Positions 53,048-61,484 of a stretch of 64,000 nt of DNA are shown piece after piece (position 1 is the first letter of the stretch; each line of letters starts with the position of its first letter). The stretch lies in assembly GCA_900315975.1 (NCBI GenBank), contig ONBA01000015.1:45285-109284 (forward strand). Direction: 5' to 3'. Source of the DNA: an uncultured Ruminococcus sp. GTDB lineage: Bacteria > Bacillota_A > Clostridia > Oscillospirales > Ruminococcaceae. Position numbers and translations under genes: made by a program. Under the pieces are notes generated by a model. The model did not search any database. It saw only the letters and a list, made by a program, of their open reading frames with translations, and was not told the DNA's origin.

Positions 53048-53755
53048 ATGTCTACACCACACAATAACGCAAAAAAAGGCGAAATAGCTAAAACTGTCCT
53101 CATGCCCGGCGACCCGCTCAGAGCTAAGTACATCGCCGAAAATTACCTCGAAGACGCTGTCTGCTATAATGAGATACGCGGAATGTTCGGATATACCGGC
53201 AAATACAAGGGTGTTCCCGTTTCTGTTCAGGGAAGCGGTATGGGCAACTCCTCAATAGGCATATACTCGTGGGAACTCTTCAACGTTTACGATGTTGACA
53301 ATATCATTCGTGTCGGTACTGCCGGCGCTATTGCGGACAACGTAAACCTCCGCGACATCGTTATCGGCATGAGCGCAAGCACTAATTCCGCTTACGTAAA
53401 TCAGTTCCGTCTGCCCGGCACTTACGCTCCCACGGCTTCGTGGAGTATACTCTCTGCCGCTGTTAAAGCCGCTGAGGCTAAGGGAAGCACTTTCCACGTC
53501 GGAAACGTATTTTCAAGCGATATGTTCTATGACGATGAGGACTCACTCGCTGAATGGCAGAAAATGAACGTTCTCGCTATCGAAATGGAAGCGGCGGCGC
53601 TCTATATGAATGCCGCCCGCGCAGGAAAAAATGCTCTCGCTATCCTCACTATTTCCGACTGTCCTCTCCGCGGACTCGCTACAACTCCCGAAGAGCGTCA
53701 GACTACTTTCCTCGACATGATGGAAATAGGTCTCGAAACAGCAATATCACTGTAA
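53048..53755 (+). CDS. deoD: Purine nucleoside phosphorylase, DeoD type
   Basis: Hexameric trimer-type phosphorylase cleaving purine nucleosides (235 aa). It has VLMPGDPLRAKYIAENYL (phosphate-binding), GSGMGNSSIGIYSWEL, IEMEAAALYM (ribose-binding Glu-Met-Glu) and ISDCPLRG with the catalytic Asp. SD AAGGAGG lies 7-8 bases before ATG. Confidence 0.95.
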   Translation: MSTPHNNAKKGEIAKTVLMPGDPLRAKYIAENYLEDAVCYNEIRGMFGYTGKYKGVPVSVQGSGMGNSSIGIYSWELFNVYDVDNIIRVGTAGAIADNVNLRDIVIGMSASTNSAYVNQFRLPGTYAPTASWSILSAAVKAAEAKGSTFHVGNVFSSDMFYDDEDSLAEWQKMNVLAIEMEAAALYMNAARAGKNALAILTISDCPLRGLATTPEERQTTFLDMMEIGLETAISL

Positions 53756-53884
53756 ATACGGATTCTGTATCCGCTGAGAATTTCAAAAGACCTGATTGTT
53801 GTTACGAATCTATCGGACGACCATTGGTCGTCCCTACATAATTGAACTAAAAACAGACGAATTGTAGTATCCGTATTCTTTTTT
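53755..53884 (+). terminator. Interrupted deoD terminator stem enclosing a REP repeat
   Basis: AATACGGAT (53755-53763) pairs with ATCCGTATT (53869-53877), followed by CTTTTTT. The ~105-base loop is filled by the REP-containing repeat. A smaller hairpin CGGAT/ATCCG lies at the left foot. It looks like a terminator whose loop received an insertion. Confidence 0.5.
53792..53867. repeat. 76-bp repeat containing a REP-like palindrome, copy B
   Basis: Core GGACGACCATTGGTCGTCC at 53815-53833. 70 of 76 positions match copy A at 43826-43901, far beyond the palindrome itself. Same orientation as copy A on the plus strand. No gene in 53756-54134. Confidence 0.9.
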
Positions 53885-53913
53885 ACATTTAACTGTACTT
53901 TTTCTGCAAGCTG

Positions 53914-53955
53914 AGGTGGCACTCTAAGGGAAGCACTCTAATGTGCCACCTTTAT
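53914..53955 (+). terminator. Terminator with an 18-nt loop matching the C2 element
   Basis: Stem AGGTGGCAC / GTGCCACCT (9 bp, 53914-53951) then TTATTTAT. The loop is TCTAAGGGAAGCACTCTAAT, of which 18 nt are the exact reverse complement of 57375-57392 at the start of the C2 element. Confidence 0.8.
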
Positions 53956-54028
53956 TTATATAATAGTATAACTTAGCAGTCCGCAGATAAAAAATCAATA
54001 TCAAGTAATATATTCTTCGGATTTTTTC

Positions 54029-54057
54029 TTGCATTTTGTCTCATAATGTGTTATTAT
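54029..54057 (+). promoter_or_regulatory. Promoter of carB
   Basis: TTGCAT (54029-54034), 17 bp, TATTAT (54052-54057). A hairpin CGTGCA / TGCACG (54102-54119) sits right before the SD (AGGAG) and could affect translation. Confidence 0.65.
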
Positions 54058-54134
54058 ATAAGGTAAGAAATTATGCCATGCTTTAAATGGTAAATCTATG
54101 TCGTGCACATTAATGCACGGGTCAGGAGAATAAT

Positions 54135-57100
54135 ATGCCCAAGAAACAGGATATAAACAAGATAATGATTATCGGCTCGGGTCCTATTATTATAGGTCAG
54201 GCTTGCGAGTTCGATTACTCAGGTACTCAGGCTTGTAAGGCTCTCAGAAATCTGGGATACGAGATCGTTCTTGTTAACTCTAATCCGGCTACTATCATGA
54301 CAGACCCCGATGTCGCTGATATTACCTACATCGAGCCCCTTAACCTCGAAAGACTTACTCAGATAATCGAAAAGGAGCGTCCTGATGCTCTTCTTCCTAA
54401 CCTCGGTGGTCAGTCAGGTCTTAACCTCTGCTCAGAGCTTGATAACGCTGGTGTACTCAAAAAGTACAACGTTCAGGTAATCGGTGTTCAGGTTGACGCT
54501 ATCGAGCGCGGTGAGGACCGTATCGAATTCAAGAACGCTATGAGCGCTCTCGGTATCGAAATGCCCCGCAGTCAGGTCGCTTACTCTGTTGACGAAGCTG
54601 TTAAGATAGCTGAAAAGCTCAAATATCCTGTTGTACTTCGTCCCGCTTATACTATGGGCGGTGCCGGCGGCGGTATGGTCTATAACGTTGACGAACTCAA
54701 GGTAGTATGCGAAAGAGGTCTTCAGGCTTCTCTCGTCGGACAGGTTCTCGTTGAAGAATGTATCTTCGGCTGGGAAGAGCTTGAGCTTGAAGTTGTCCGC
54801 GATGCTGAAAACAACAAGATCACTGTTTGCTTTATCGAAAATATCGACCCCATCGGTGTTCATACCGGTGACTCGTTCTGCTCAGCTCCTATGCTGACTA
54901 TTCCAGAAGACGTTCAGAAGACTCTTCAGGATATGTCATACCGTATCATCGAGTCTATCGAGGTTATCGGCGGCTGTAACTGCCAGTTCGCACGCGACCC
55001 CGAAACAGGACGTATCGTTGTTATCGAGATCAACCCCAGAACTTCACGTTCTTCTGCCCTCGCTTCAAAGGCTACAGGCTTCCCGATAGCTCTCGTTTCC
55101 GCTATGCTCGCCTGCGGTCTCACCCTTAAAGAGATCCCCTGCGGCAAGTACGGCACTCTCGACAAGTATGTTCCCGACGGAGACTACATCGTTATCAAGT
55201 TCGCTCGCTGGGCATTCGAGAAGTTCAAGGGCGCTGAGGATAAACTCGGTACTCAGATGCGCGCTGTCGGCGAAGTAATGAGCATCGGCAAGACCTACAA
55301 GGAGGCTTTCCAGAAGGCTATCCGTTCACTCGAAAAGGACAGATACGGTCTCGGATTTGCTAAGAACTTCCACGAAATGACTAAGGATCAGCTCATCGCT
55401 GAACTCCGTTACCCCACAAGTGAGAGACAGTTCGTTATGTATGAGGCTCTCCGCAAGGGCGCTACTGTTGACGAGCTCCACGAGCTTACAAAGATAAAGA
55501 AGTACTTCATCGAGCAGATGAAGGAACTCGTTGACGAGGAAGAACAGCTCCTCGCTAACAAGGGAAGCGTTCCCGCTGAAAATGTTCTCAAGCAAGCTAA
55601 GCTCGACGGCTTCAGCGACCGCTACCTCAGCTCACTCCTCGAAGTAACTGAGGAAGAGATAAGAAATGCCCGCATCGGCTTCGGTATCAAGGAAGCTTGG
55701 GAGGGTGTTCACGTAAGCGGTACAGAAAATGCGGCTTACTACTACTCAACTTATCACCTCGATGAGGACAAGAGCCCCGTTAATACCGATAAGCCCAAGA
55801 TCATGATCCTCGGCGGCGGTCCTAACCGTATCGGTCAGGGTATCGAGTTCGATTACTGCTGCGTTCACGCTGCTCTCGCTCTCAAAAAGCTCGGATTCGA
55901 GTCCATTATCGTTAACTGCAACCCCGAAACTGTTTCTACTGACTACGATACATCTGATAAGCTCTATTTTGAGCCTCTCACTCTTGAAGATGTTCTCTCT
56001 ATACACGAAAAGGAAAAGCCCGTCGGAGTTATCGCTCAGTTCGGCGGTCAGACTCCTCTTAACCTCGCAAGTGACCTCAAGAAGTACGGGGTAAATATCC
56101 TCGGTACAACTCCTGAGACCATCGACCTCGCTGAGGACCGCGACCATTTCCGCGCTATGATGGACAAGCTCGGCATTCCTATGCCTGAGGCTGGTATGGC
56201 TGTAAACGCTGATGAGGCTATCGAGATCGCTAACCGCATTGGCTACCCCGTTATGGTTCGTCCTTCCTACGTTCTCGGCGGACGCGGAATGGAGATAGTT
56301 CACGACGACGAAATGATGAAGGTTTATATGGACGCCGCTGTCGGTGTAACTCCTGACAGACCTATCCTCATCGACCGCTTCCTCAACCACGCTACAGAGT
56401 GCGAGGCTGACGCTATCTCCGACGGTACACACTGCTTTGTTCCTGCTGTTATGGAACATATCGAGCTCGCAGGTGTTCATTCAGGCGACTCGGCTTGTAT
56501 CCTTCCTTCAAAGAACCTCACAGAAAAGCAGGTTGCTACTATCAAGGAGTACACCAAGAAGATCGCTGTCGAGATGAACGTTTGCGGTCTTATGAATATG
56601 CAGTACGCTATCGAGGGCGACACAGTTTACGTGCTCGAAGCTAATCCGCGTGCTTCAAGAACAGTTCCGCTCGTTTCAAAGGTTTGTGATATCAACATGG
56701 TAAGAATCGCTACAGATATCATCACTTCCTCTCTCACAGGCAGACCTTCTCCCGTTCCGGAACTCAAGGACCGCAAGATTAACCACTACGGTGTTAAGGA
56801 AGCTGTTTTCCCATTCAATATGTTCCCTGAAGTTGACCCTGTTCTCGGACCTGAAATGCGTTCAACAGGCGAAGTTCTCGGTATTGCCAAGTCATTCGGC
56901 GAGGCTTACTACAAGGCTCAGGAAGCTACTAAGAACCCGCTCCCCGAAGAGGGAACTGTTCTCCTCTCCGTATGCGACAGAGACAAGCCCGAACTCCTCG
57001 AAATCGCTAAGGGATTCCACGAGATCGGCTTCAATATCCTCGCTACAGGCAAAAGCTACGAGATGATCAAGGAAGCAGGTATCCCCTGCAAGCGTATCTA

Positions 57101-57356
57101 CAAGATATACGAGGGTCGTCCGAATATCGCTGACGAAATCGCAAACGGCGAAATTCAGCTCATCATCAATACTCCTGCCGGCAAGACAAGTATCTACGAC
57201 GACAGCTATATCCGTAAGGCTGCTATCAAGCACCGTGTAACTTATATCACTACAATGGCTGCTGCTAAGGCAAGCGTTGAGGGTATAAAGGCTAAGAAGC
57301 AGAATAAATGCCTCGAAGTAAAGTCTTTACAGGCTCATCACGGCGATATCGAATAA
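54135..57356 (+). CDS. carB: Carbamoyl-phosphate synthase large subunit
   Basis: Makes carbamoyl phosphate for arginine and pyrimidine synthesis. 1073 aa: two homologous ATP-grasp halves (start IMIIGSGPIIIGQACEFDYSG and IMILGGGPNRIGQGIEFDYC), conserved RPAYTMGGAGGG and RPSYVLGGRGM, and a C-terminal MGS allosteric domain (LLSVCDRDKPELLEIAKGF onward). The small subunit gene carA is not adjacent, so it must be elsewhere. Downstream lies the C2 structured element. Confidence 0.98.
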   Translation: MPKKQDINKIMIIGSGPIIIGQACEFDYSGTQACKALRNLGYEIVLVNSNPATIMTDPDVADITYIEPLNLERLTQIIEKERPDALLPNLGGQSGLNLCSELDNAGVLKKYNVQVIGVQVDAIERGEDRIEFKNAMSALGIEMPRSQVAYSVDEAVKIAEKLKYPVVLRPAYTMGGAGGGMVYNVDELKVVCERGLQASLVGQVLVEECIFGWEELELEVVRDAENNKITVCFIENIDPIGVHTGDSFCSAPMLTIPEDVQKTLQDMSYRIIESIEVIGGCNCQFARDPETGRIVVIEINPRTSRSSALASKATGFPIALVSAMLACGLTLKEIPCGKYGTLDKYVPDGDYIVIKFARWAFEKFKGAEDKLGTQMRAVGEVMSIGKTYKEAFQKAIRSLEKDRYGLGFAKNFHEMTKDQLIAELRYPTSERQFVMYEALRKGATVDELHELTKIKKYFIEQMKELVDEEEQLLANKGSVPAENVLKQAKLDGFSDRYLSSLLEVTEEEIRNARIGFGIKEAWEGVHVSGTENAAYYYSTYHLDEDKSPVNTDKPKIMILGGGPNRIGQGIEFDYCCVHAALALKKLGFESIIVNCNPETVSTDYDTSDKLYFEPLTLEDVLSIHEKEKPVGVIAQFGGQTPLNLASDLKKYGVNILGTTPETIDLAEDRDHFRAMMDKLGIPMPEAGMAVNADEAIEIANRIGYPVMVRPSYVLGGRGMEIVHDDEMMKVYMDAAVGVTPDRPILIDRFLNHATECEADAISDGTHCFVPAVMEHIELAGVHSGDSACILPSKNLTEKQVATIKEYTKKIAVEMNVCGLMNMQYAIEGDTVYVLEANPRASRTVPLVSKVCDINMVRIATDIITSSLTGRPSPVPELKDRKINHYGVKEAVFPFNMFPEVDPVLGPEMRSTGEVLGIAKSFGEAYYKAQEATKNPLPEEGTVLLSVCDRDKPELLEIAKGFHEIGFNILATGKSYEMIKEAGIPCKRIYKIYEGRPNIADEIANGEIQLIINTPAGKTSIYDDSYIRKAAIKHRVTYITTMAAAKASVEGIKAKKQNKCLEVKSLQAHHGDIE

Positions 57357-57364
57357 TTAATCCA

Positions 57365-57487
57365 AAAGGACCTCTTAGAGTGCTTCCCTTAGCGGAATTT
57401 GTGGGCTACCGAGCCGTAAATTTACGGTACATATTCGGTATCCTGCGAAACCGCCAAAGGGGGCTCCCCTTATGAGGTCCTTTTATA
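57365..57487 (+). ncRNA. Structured element in the carB terminator loop, copy C2
   Basis: Outer stem AAAGGACCTC / GAGGTCCTTT (10 bp) with a T-rich end forms the carB terminator. The inner sequence begins TTAGAGTGCTTCCCTTAG and shares its middle with C1 (49491-49610), including GAGCCGTAAA and TATCCTGCGAA. Inner stems as in C1 with compensating changes. Confidence 0.75.
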
Positions 57488-57576
57488 TTTATGTAGTGAC
57501 GAAATTCGGATTTTGCTAATATTGTCCACAATTCATAACATTTCACATAAAATTATTATATATCTGCCTTTTTTGC

Positions 57577-57605
57577 TTGAACTTGCATAATTTATATGCT
57601 ATAAT
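57577..57605 (+). promoter_or_regulatory. Promoter of the GGDEF gene
   Basis: TTGAAC (57577-57582), 17 bp, TATAAT (57600-57605). Confidence 0.7.
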
Positions 57606-57651
57606 AATTTAAACGACTGCGTTTTTTGCAAGTTATGAGGTGATGATTCCG

Positions 57652-59418
57652 ATGTATGACAAAGATATAAAAATATACAGCAGAACCAATGACAACGTTT
57701 CATTCGCACGTATCGCTCTCGCTCTCGCAAGCGACTACAACAGCGTCTATCTCATTAATACCAAGGACGACAGCTACATAGAATACACCGTCTCCGGTGA
57801 GGATAAATCCCTCACAAAGGCTTCATGGGGCGACGATTTCTACGCAGATGTCCCACTTAACGCTAAAAAACTCGTTTTCCATGAAGACCTCGATAACTTC
57901 CTTGCAAGCTTCAAGAAAGAAAATGTCATGGAGACTCTCAAAAACGGAAAATCGTTCTATTTACAGTATCGCCTCGTTATCGACGATAAACCGCAATTTT
58001 ACTACCTCAAAACCATCTTTGAAGATGCTACCAATTCCGATTATATCGTCATAGGTGTTCAGTGCATTGATGAACAAATCAGACGTCTTAAAACTCTCGA
58101 AGAGGAAAACGTGATATACAGTTTCATCTCCCGCGCTCTTGCAAGCCGTTATGAGGTGCTTTACTACGTCGACACAAATACTAATCACTATATGGAATAT
58201 AGCTCCAGTGAAAATTTTTCCAAGCTCGGAATCGTCAAGAAAGGCAACGATTTCTTCAAAGCCGCTGCTGCTGATATAAAAAAATACGTCTACCACGAGG
58301 ACAGACGTCAGCTTCTTAATTCTGTTGATAAGAACGCTATGCTCAGTGAACTTGATAATAACCACAATAACATATCATTCATATACAGACAAACCCTCGA
58401 TGACAGGCTGCAATACTTGAAAATGGTCGTTGTACGTCCAGTTGAAGGGGATAATCACATCGTTGTAGGTGTGATAAATGTTGATGACCAGATTCGCCGC
58501 GAACAGGTCATGGCGGAAGAAAGTGCCACTTTCAGCGAGATTATCAAAGCACTCGCTATGCGCTATGAGGTAATATATTATGTTAATATTATTACCAACG
58601 AGTACAAAGAGTACACTTCAAGCGAAAAATATGCCAAACTCGATATCGGAGTCACCGGTAACGACTTCTTTGAAGAAACAAAACGTAACCTCAAACGCGA
58701 TATCTACCCCGATGATTACCACATGATGGCAGAGTCGATGAACAAGTCTACTCTTCTCAGCAACCTCCGCGAAACAGGCTCTACTTCGCTGAATTACCGC
58801 CTCATTCTCGACGACAGACCACAATATGTCACGCTTTTTGCGATTCGCCCTAAAGAGGACTCAGAACATATCATCATCGCTGTTGCAAACGTAGATGCCG
58901 CTAAACGACGCGAAAATGCGTTCCGTGAAGCACTCGGCAGTGCTATGGATATGGCTAACCGCGATGCTCTTACAAGTGTTAAAAATAAGCACGCCTACTT
59001 TCAGGAAGAGGAAAAACTCGATGCCCTCATCGAGGACGACACAGCACCCGATTTCGCAATCGTTGTATGCGATATTAACGGACTGAAGTTCGTGAATGAC
59101 ACACAGGGTCACCGTGCAGGCGACGACTTCATCAAGACCGCTTGCAATGAAATATGCGTTATATTCAAGCATAGTCCCGTTTTCCGCATCGGCGGAGACG
59201 AGTTCGCAGTATTGCTGAAAGGTCACGATTACGACTGCCGCCTTGAACTGTTAGACACCCTCCGCGGCAATATGCTCAGAAATAAAGACGAGGGAAAAGT
59301 TACCGTCGCATTCGGTATTTCCGACTTCGACCGCAGTGTTGACATGAGGGTTCAAGACGTATTTGAACGTGCTGACGCGGCAATGTACAAATATAAAAAA
59401 AGCTTCAAGAATCAATAA
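57652..59418 (+). CDS. Cytosolic GGDEF diguanylate cyclase with three tandem sensor repeats
   Basis: 588 aa from MYDKDIKI; GAGGTG lies 9 bases before this ATG, and earlier GTG/ATG codons fit less well. About residues 15-430 are three homologous ~135-residue PAS-like repeats, each with an ALA-x-x-Y-x-x-YY-x-x-T, an HED/YPDD stretch and a closing (I/V)QIRR-type end. The C-terminal GGDEF domain has DANRDALTSVKNK-like start and an intact RIGGDEF (GGDEF at 514-518). No RxxD inhibitory site is found before GGDEF. No membrane helices. It should make c-di-GMP in response to a soluble or protein signal. Confidence 0.88.
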   Translation: MYDKDIKIYSRTNDNVSFARIALALASDYNSVYLINTKDDSYIEYTVSGEDKSLTKASWGDDFYADVPLNAKKLVFHEDLDNFLASFKKENVMETLKNGKSFYLQYRLVIDDKPQFYYLKTIFEDATNSDYIVIGVQCIDEQIRRLKTLEEENVIYSFISRALASRYEVLYYVDTNTNHYMEYSSSENFSKLGIVKKGNDFFKAAAADIKKYVYHEDRRQLLNSVDKNAMLSELDNNHNNISFIYRQTLDDRLQYLKMVVVRPVEGDNHIVVGVINVDDQIRREQVMAEESATFSEIIKALAMRYEVIYYVNIITNEYKEYTSSEKYAKLDIGVTGNDFFEETKRNLKRDIYPDDYHMMAESMNKSTLLSNLRETGSTSLNYRLILDDRPQYVTLFAIRPKEDSEHIIIAVANVDAAKRRENAFREALGSAMDMANRDALTSVKNKHAYFQEEEKLDALIEDDTAPDFAIVVCDINGLKFVNDTQGHRAGDDFIKTACNEICVIFKHSPVFRIGGDEFAVLLKGHDYDCRLELLDTLRGNMLRNKDEGKVTVAFGISDFDRSVDMRVQDVFERADAAMYKYKKSFKNQ

Positions 59419-59419
59419 C

Positions 59420-59445
59420 AAAAGCTCCCGTCAGGGAGCTTTTTT
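59420..59445. terminator. Bidirectional terminator
   Basis: AGCTCCC / GGGAGCT stem (7 bp, loop GTCA) with AAAA before and TTTTTT after. It lies between the convergent GGDEF and LysR genes. Confidence 0.88.
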
Positions 59446-59450
59446 ACTGT

Positions 59451-60395
59451 TTATGATTGCTTTTCAGGGCCAAATGCCTTGTCAACAAATACATTGAGGA
59501 ATTCGAGGAACTCCTTGATAAGGCGATTGTTTTCACTCGACTTCTTGCATATAACAAGGTCGCGCATACGTATATTCGCATACGAGCAGTCCTTTACCAC
59601 AACCTCAGCATCAGCCGGAAACGCATTGTTCGGCATCGGAGACACCCACATATAAGCGTCTTTGAGTATACTCATAAGAGCCATTTTACTTCCGCGGTCG
59701 TAAACGTGAAGGATACGATGCGGCGGGTCGTCATCGAACTCGGCATTTACACAGTTCTTGCCGAAGAGGTTCATCTCGTCGTCGCCGTGAAGGATCTGTA
59801 CATATTTTTTCAGTTCTTCTATCGGTACGTCGTCATACTTTGCAAGGGGACTGTCTGCACGCATGAGAAGCTTCATAGTGAACTCTGTTACTGTACGGCA
59901 GCTGAGCTTTCGGCTCTTGAGCTGCTCCGCATAGACACCGAGCTGACTTGAAGGGATACGGATAATACCGATATCGGCTCTTCCGCTGCTTACATCGTCG
60001 ATGACCTTGTTTGACGGTATCTCGATGAGGTGTATATTAAGCTTATCAGCAGGGTCGAGAGAATTCACCCATACTCCGACTGCGGCAGCCATATACGTAG
60101 ATATGTTTGCCTCAATTCTGAGGGCGATAGTATCGTCGGCTCTGTGAGAATAATCTGATTCAAGGCTGTGCATACTCTCAACTATTTCTTTAGCTCTTAC
60201 GAGGAAATCCTCTCCCTCGGGAGTAAGCACCATACCGTTAGGGGTACGCCAGAATATCTGAGTACCTATCTCTGATTCAAGCTCTTTAAGAGCTATACTT
60301 ATATTAGGCTGAGCCTGATATAATTTCTTAGCGGCAGCAGTGATACTGCCTTCCTGAGCGATCGCAATGACATATTCCAATTGCTGCAGTTTCAT
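59451..60395 (-). CDS. LysR-family transcription regulator
   Basis: 314 aa. Residues 1-60 form the winged helix (MKLQQLEYVIAIAQEGSITAAAKKLYQAQPNIS), then a linker helix and a two-lobed effector domain. The target is unknown; its own gene is the only obvious neighbour. A promoter of 17-bp spacing lies 35-60 bases upstream. The effector cannot be deduced. Confidence 0.92.
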   Translation of the reverse strand: MKLQQLEYVIAIAQEGSITAAAKKLYQAQPNISIALKELESEIGTQIFWRTPNGMVLTPEGEDFLVRAKEIVESMHSLESDYSHRADDTIALRIEANISTYMAAAVGVWVNSLDPADKLNIHLIEIPSNKVIDDVSSGRADIGIIRIPSSQLGVYAEQLKSRKLSCRTVTEFTMKLLMRADSPLAKYDDVPIEELKKYVQILHGDDEMNLFGKNCVNAEFDDDPPHRILHVYDRGSKMALMSILKDAYMWVSPMPNNAFPADAEVVVKDCSYANIRMRDLVICKKSSENNRLIKEFLEFLNVFVDKAFGPEKQS

Positions 60396-60428
60396 AGTTC
60401 TATCCTCTCTCTTATATATTTGAAATAT

Positions 60429-60457
60429 ATTATATCATATATGGAATCTATATTCAA
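60429..60457 (-). promoter_or_regulatory. Promoter of the LysR gene
   Basis: Minus strand: TTGAAT (60452-60457), 17 bp, TATAAT (60429-60434). Confidence 0.7.
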
Positions 60458-60554
60458 GTAGTACCACAAACATTTCACATATTTTTGTGGATTTTATCAA
60501 TTATAAACTGATATGTCGTCTATTATTTGTAAAAGAAAAGCATAATTTTATCCC

Positions 60555-60630
60555 ACAAAAAATCCGCCTTGCCAAAAGCGCCGCACCCATTCCTTTACTC
60601 TAATGGGGGATAGCGCCTTTTCGGGCGGAT
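60555..60630 (-). terminator. Terminator of the ylxM-ffh-rpsP-khpA operon
   Basis: Long branched hairpin: outer stem ATCCGCC / GGCGGAT, inner stem AAAAGCGC / GCGCCTTTT and a top arm CCCAT / ATGGG, then TTTTTT on the minus strand. Confidence 0.75.
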
Positions 60631-60635
60631 ATTTC

Positions 60636-60869
60636 TTATTCGATCGTAACCGAGACTTTAAGGTCTTTTTTAGCTGCGCCGGCTCTCATGATAGTTCTGA
60701 GTGCCTTTGCGATTCTACCCTGCTTACCGATAACACGACCCATATCGTTAGGAGCTACTGAGAGATGGAATACGATTACTCCCTCTGCATCAGGCTCGTC
60801 CTCAACGATCTTTATAGCCGACTTATCTTCAACAAGACCAGCAGCGATCGCATAGAGTAAATCTTTCAT
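60636..60869 (-). CDS. khpA: KH-domain RNA-binding protein KhpA
   Basis: 77 aa from MKDLLYAIAAG. A single KH type II fold with the GxxG loop in VIGKQGRIAKALRTI (near residues 45-59). KhpA/B proteins bind RNA and control cell division and length in other Bacillota. The ATG at 60869 follows CGGAGG; a longer frame is rejected. Confidence 0.93.
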   Translation of the reverse strand: MKDLLYAIAAGLVEDKSAIKIVEDEPDAEGVIVFHLSVAPNDMGRVIGKQGRIAKALRTIMRAGAAKKDLKVSVTIE

Positions 60870-60941
60870 TACGTAACCTCCGAAAAGCCTTCGGAACAGA
60901 GGCAGAGACGTTATGTCCCACCTCTTCCTAAGCAAAGCTGA

Positions 60942-61184
60942 TTAAAGAATGCCTTCCTTCTTGAGGATAGCCTTAACTGTGTCAGTAGGCTGTGCACCCT
61001 TGCCGATCCACTCCTTAGCCTTATCAGCGTCGATCTTTACAACAGAGGGCTCCTTTGTAGGATCGTAGTAACCGATCTCCTCAACGAATCTGCCGTCTCT
61101 GGGGTATCTTGAATCAGCAACAACTACACGATAGAAAGGAGCCTTCTTAGCGCCCATTCTTCTGAGTCTGATTTTAACTGCCAT
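60942..61184 (-). CDS. rpsP: Ribosomal protein bS16
   Basis: 80 aa, [43 protein letters not shown] at 61184 follows CGGAGGTGAAAAAA; the GTG that overlaps the SD is not used. It lies between khpA and a small membrane protein gene. Confidence 0.97.
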   Translation of the reverse strand: MAVKIRLRRMGAKKAPFYRVVVADSRYPRDGRFVEEIGYYDPTKEPSVVKIDADKAKEWIGKGAQPTDTVKAILKKEGIL

Positions 61185-61245
61185 TTTTTTCACCTCCGTA
61201 TAAGTAATTGTATATCAAGCGGCGGGAGACGTCGCATTGAATGCT

Positions 61246-61479
61246 TTATGATATCAACAGGTCAACAACGTATGAGAGAAGCACAAGAGCAAAGCCTATC
61301 GCACTCAGTATCTTTTTAAGATTCTGATTGGATTCGGGGTCTTTTCTGGCTTTCAGCATATAAGCTGATACTGCCACAAGAAGCGCTCCGCTCCAGAACA
61401 TAATGTTTCCGGCTGCTGTTTTGTGTTGATAATGATGATGGCGGCGATACCGCGCCAGAACAAAAGGAATATCCATCAT
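61246..61479 (-). CDS. Small membrane protein of unknown function
   Basis: 77 aa. Residues ~24-43 and ~57-76 are hydrophobic helices (MFWSGALLVAVSAYML and AIGFALVLLSYVVDLLI). It has a histidine-rich N-terminus, RRHHHYQH. It lies between ffh and rpsP, 5 bases after the ffh stop. It is not part of the usual ffh-rpsP cluster and no family was recognised. Confidence 0.65.
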   Translation of the reverse strand: MMDIPFVLARYRRHHHYQHKTAAGNIMFWSGALLVAVSAYMLKARKDPESNQNLKKILSAIGFALVLLSYVVDLLIS

Positions 61480-61484
61480 TTATC

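Noticed and set aside
57410..57432. GAGCCGTAAATTTACGGT in C2 resembles the start of group II intron domain V
   Set aside because: The domain V core (AGC triad with GAAA loop and 34-nt length) is absent, and no reverse transcriptase is near.
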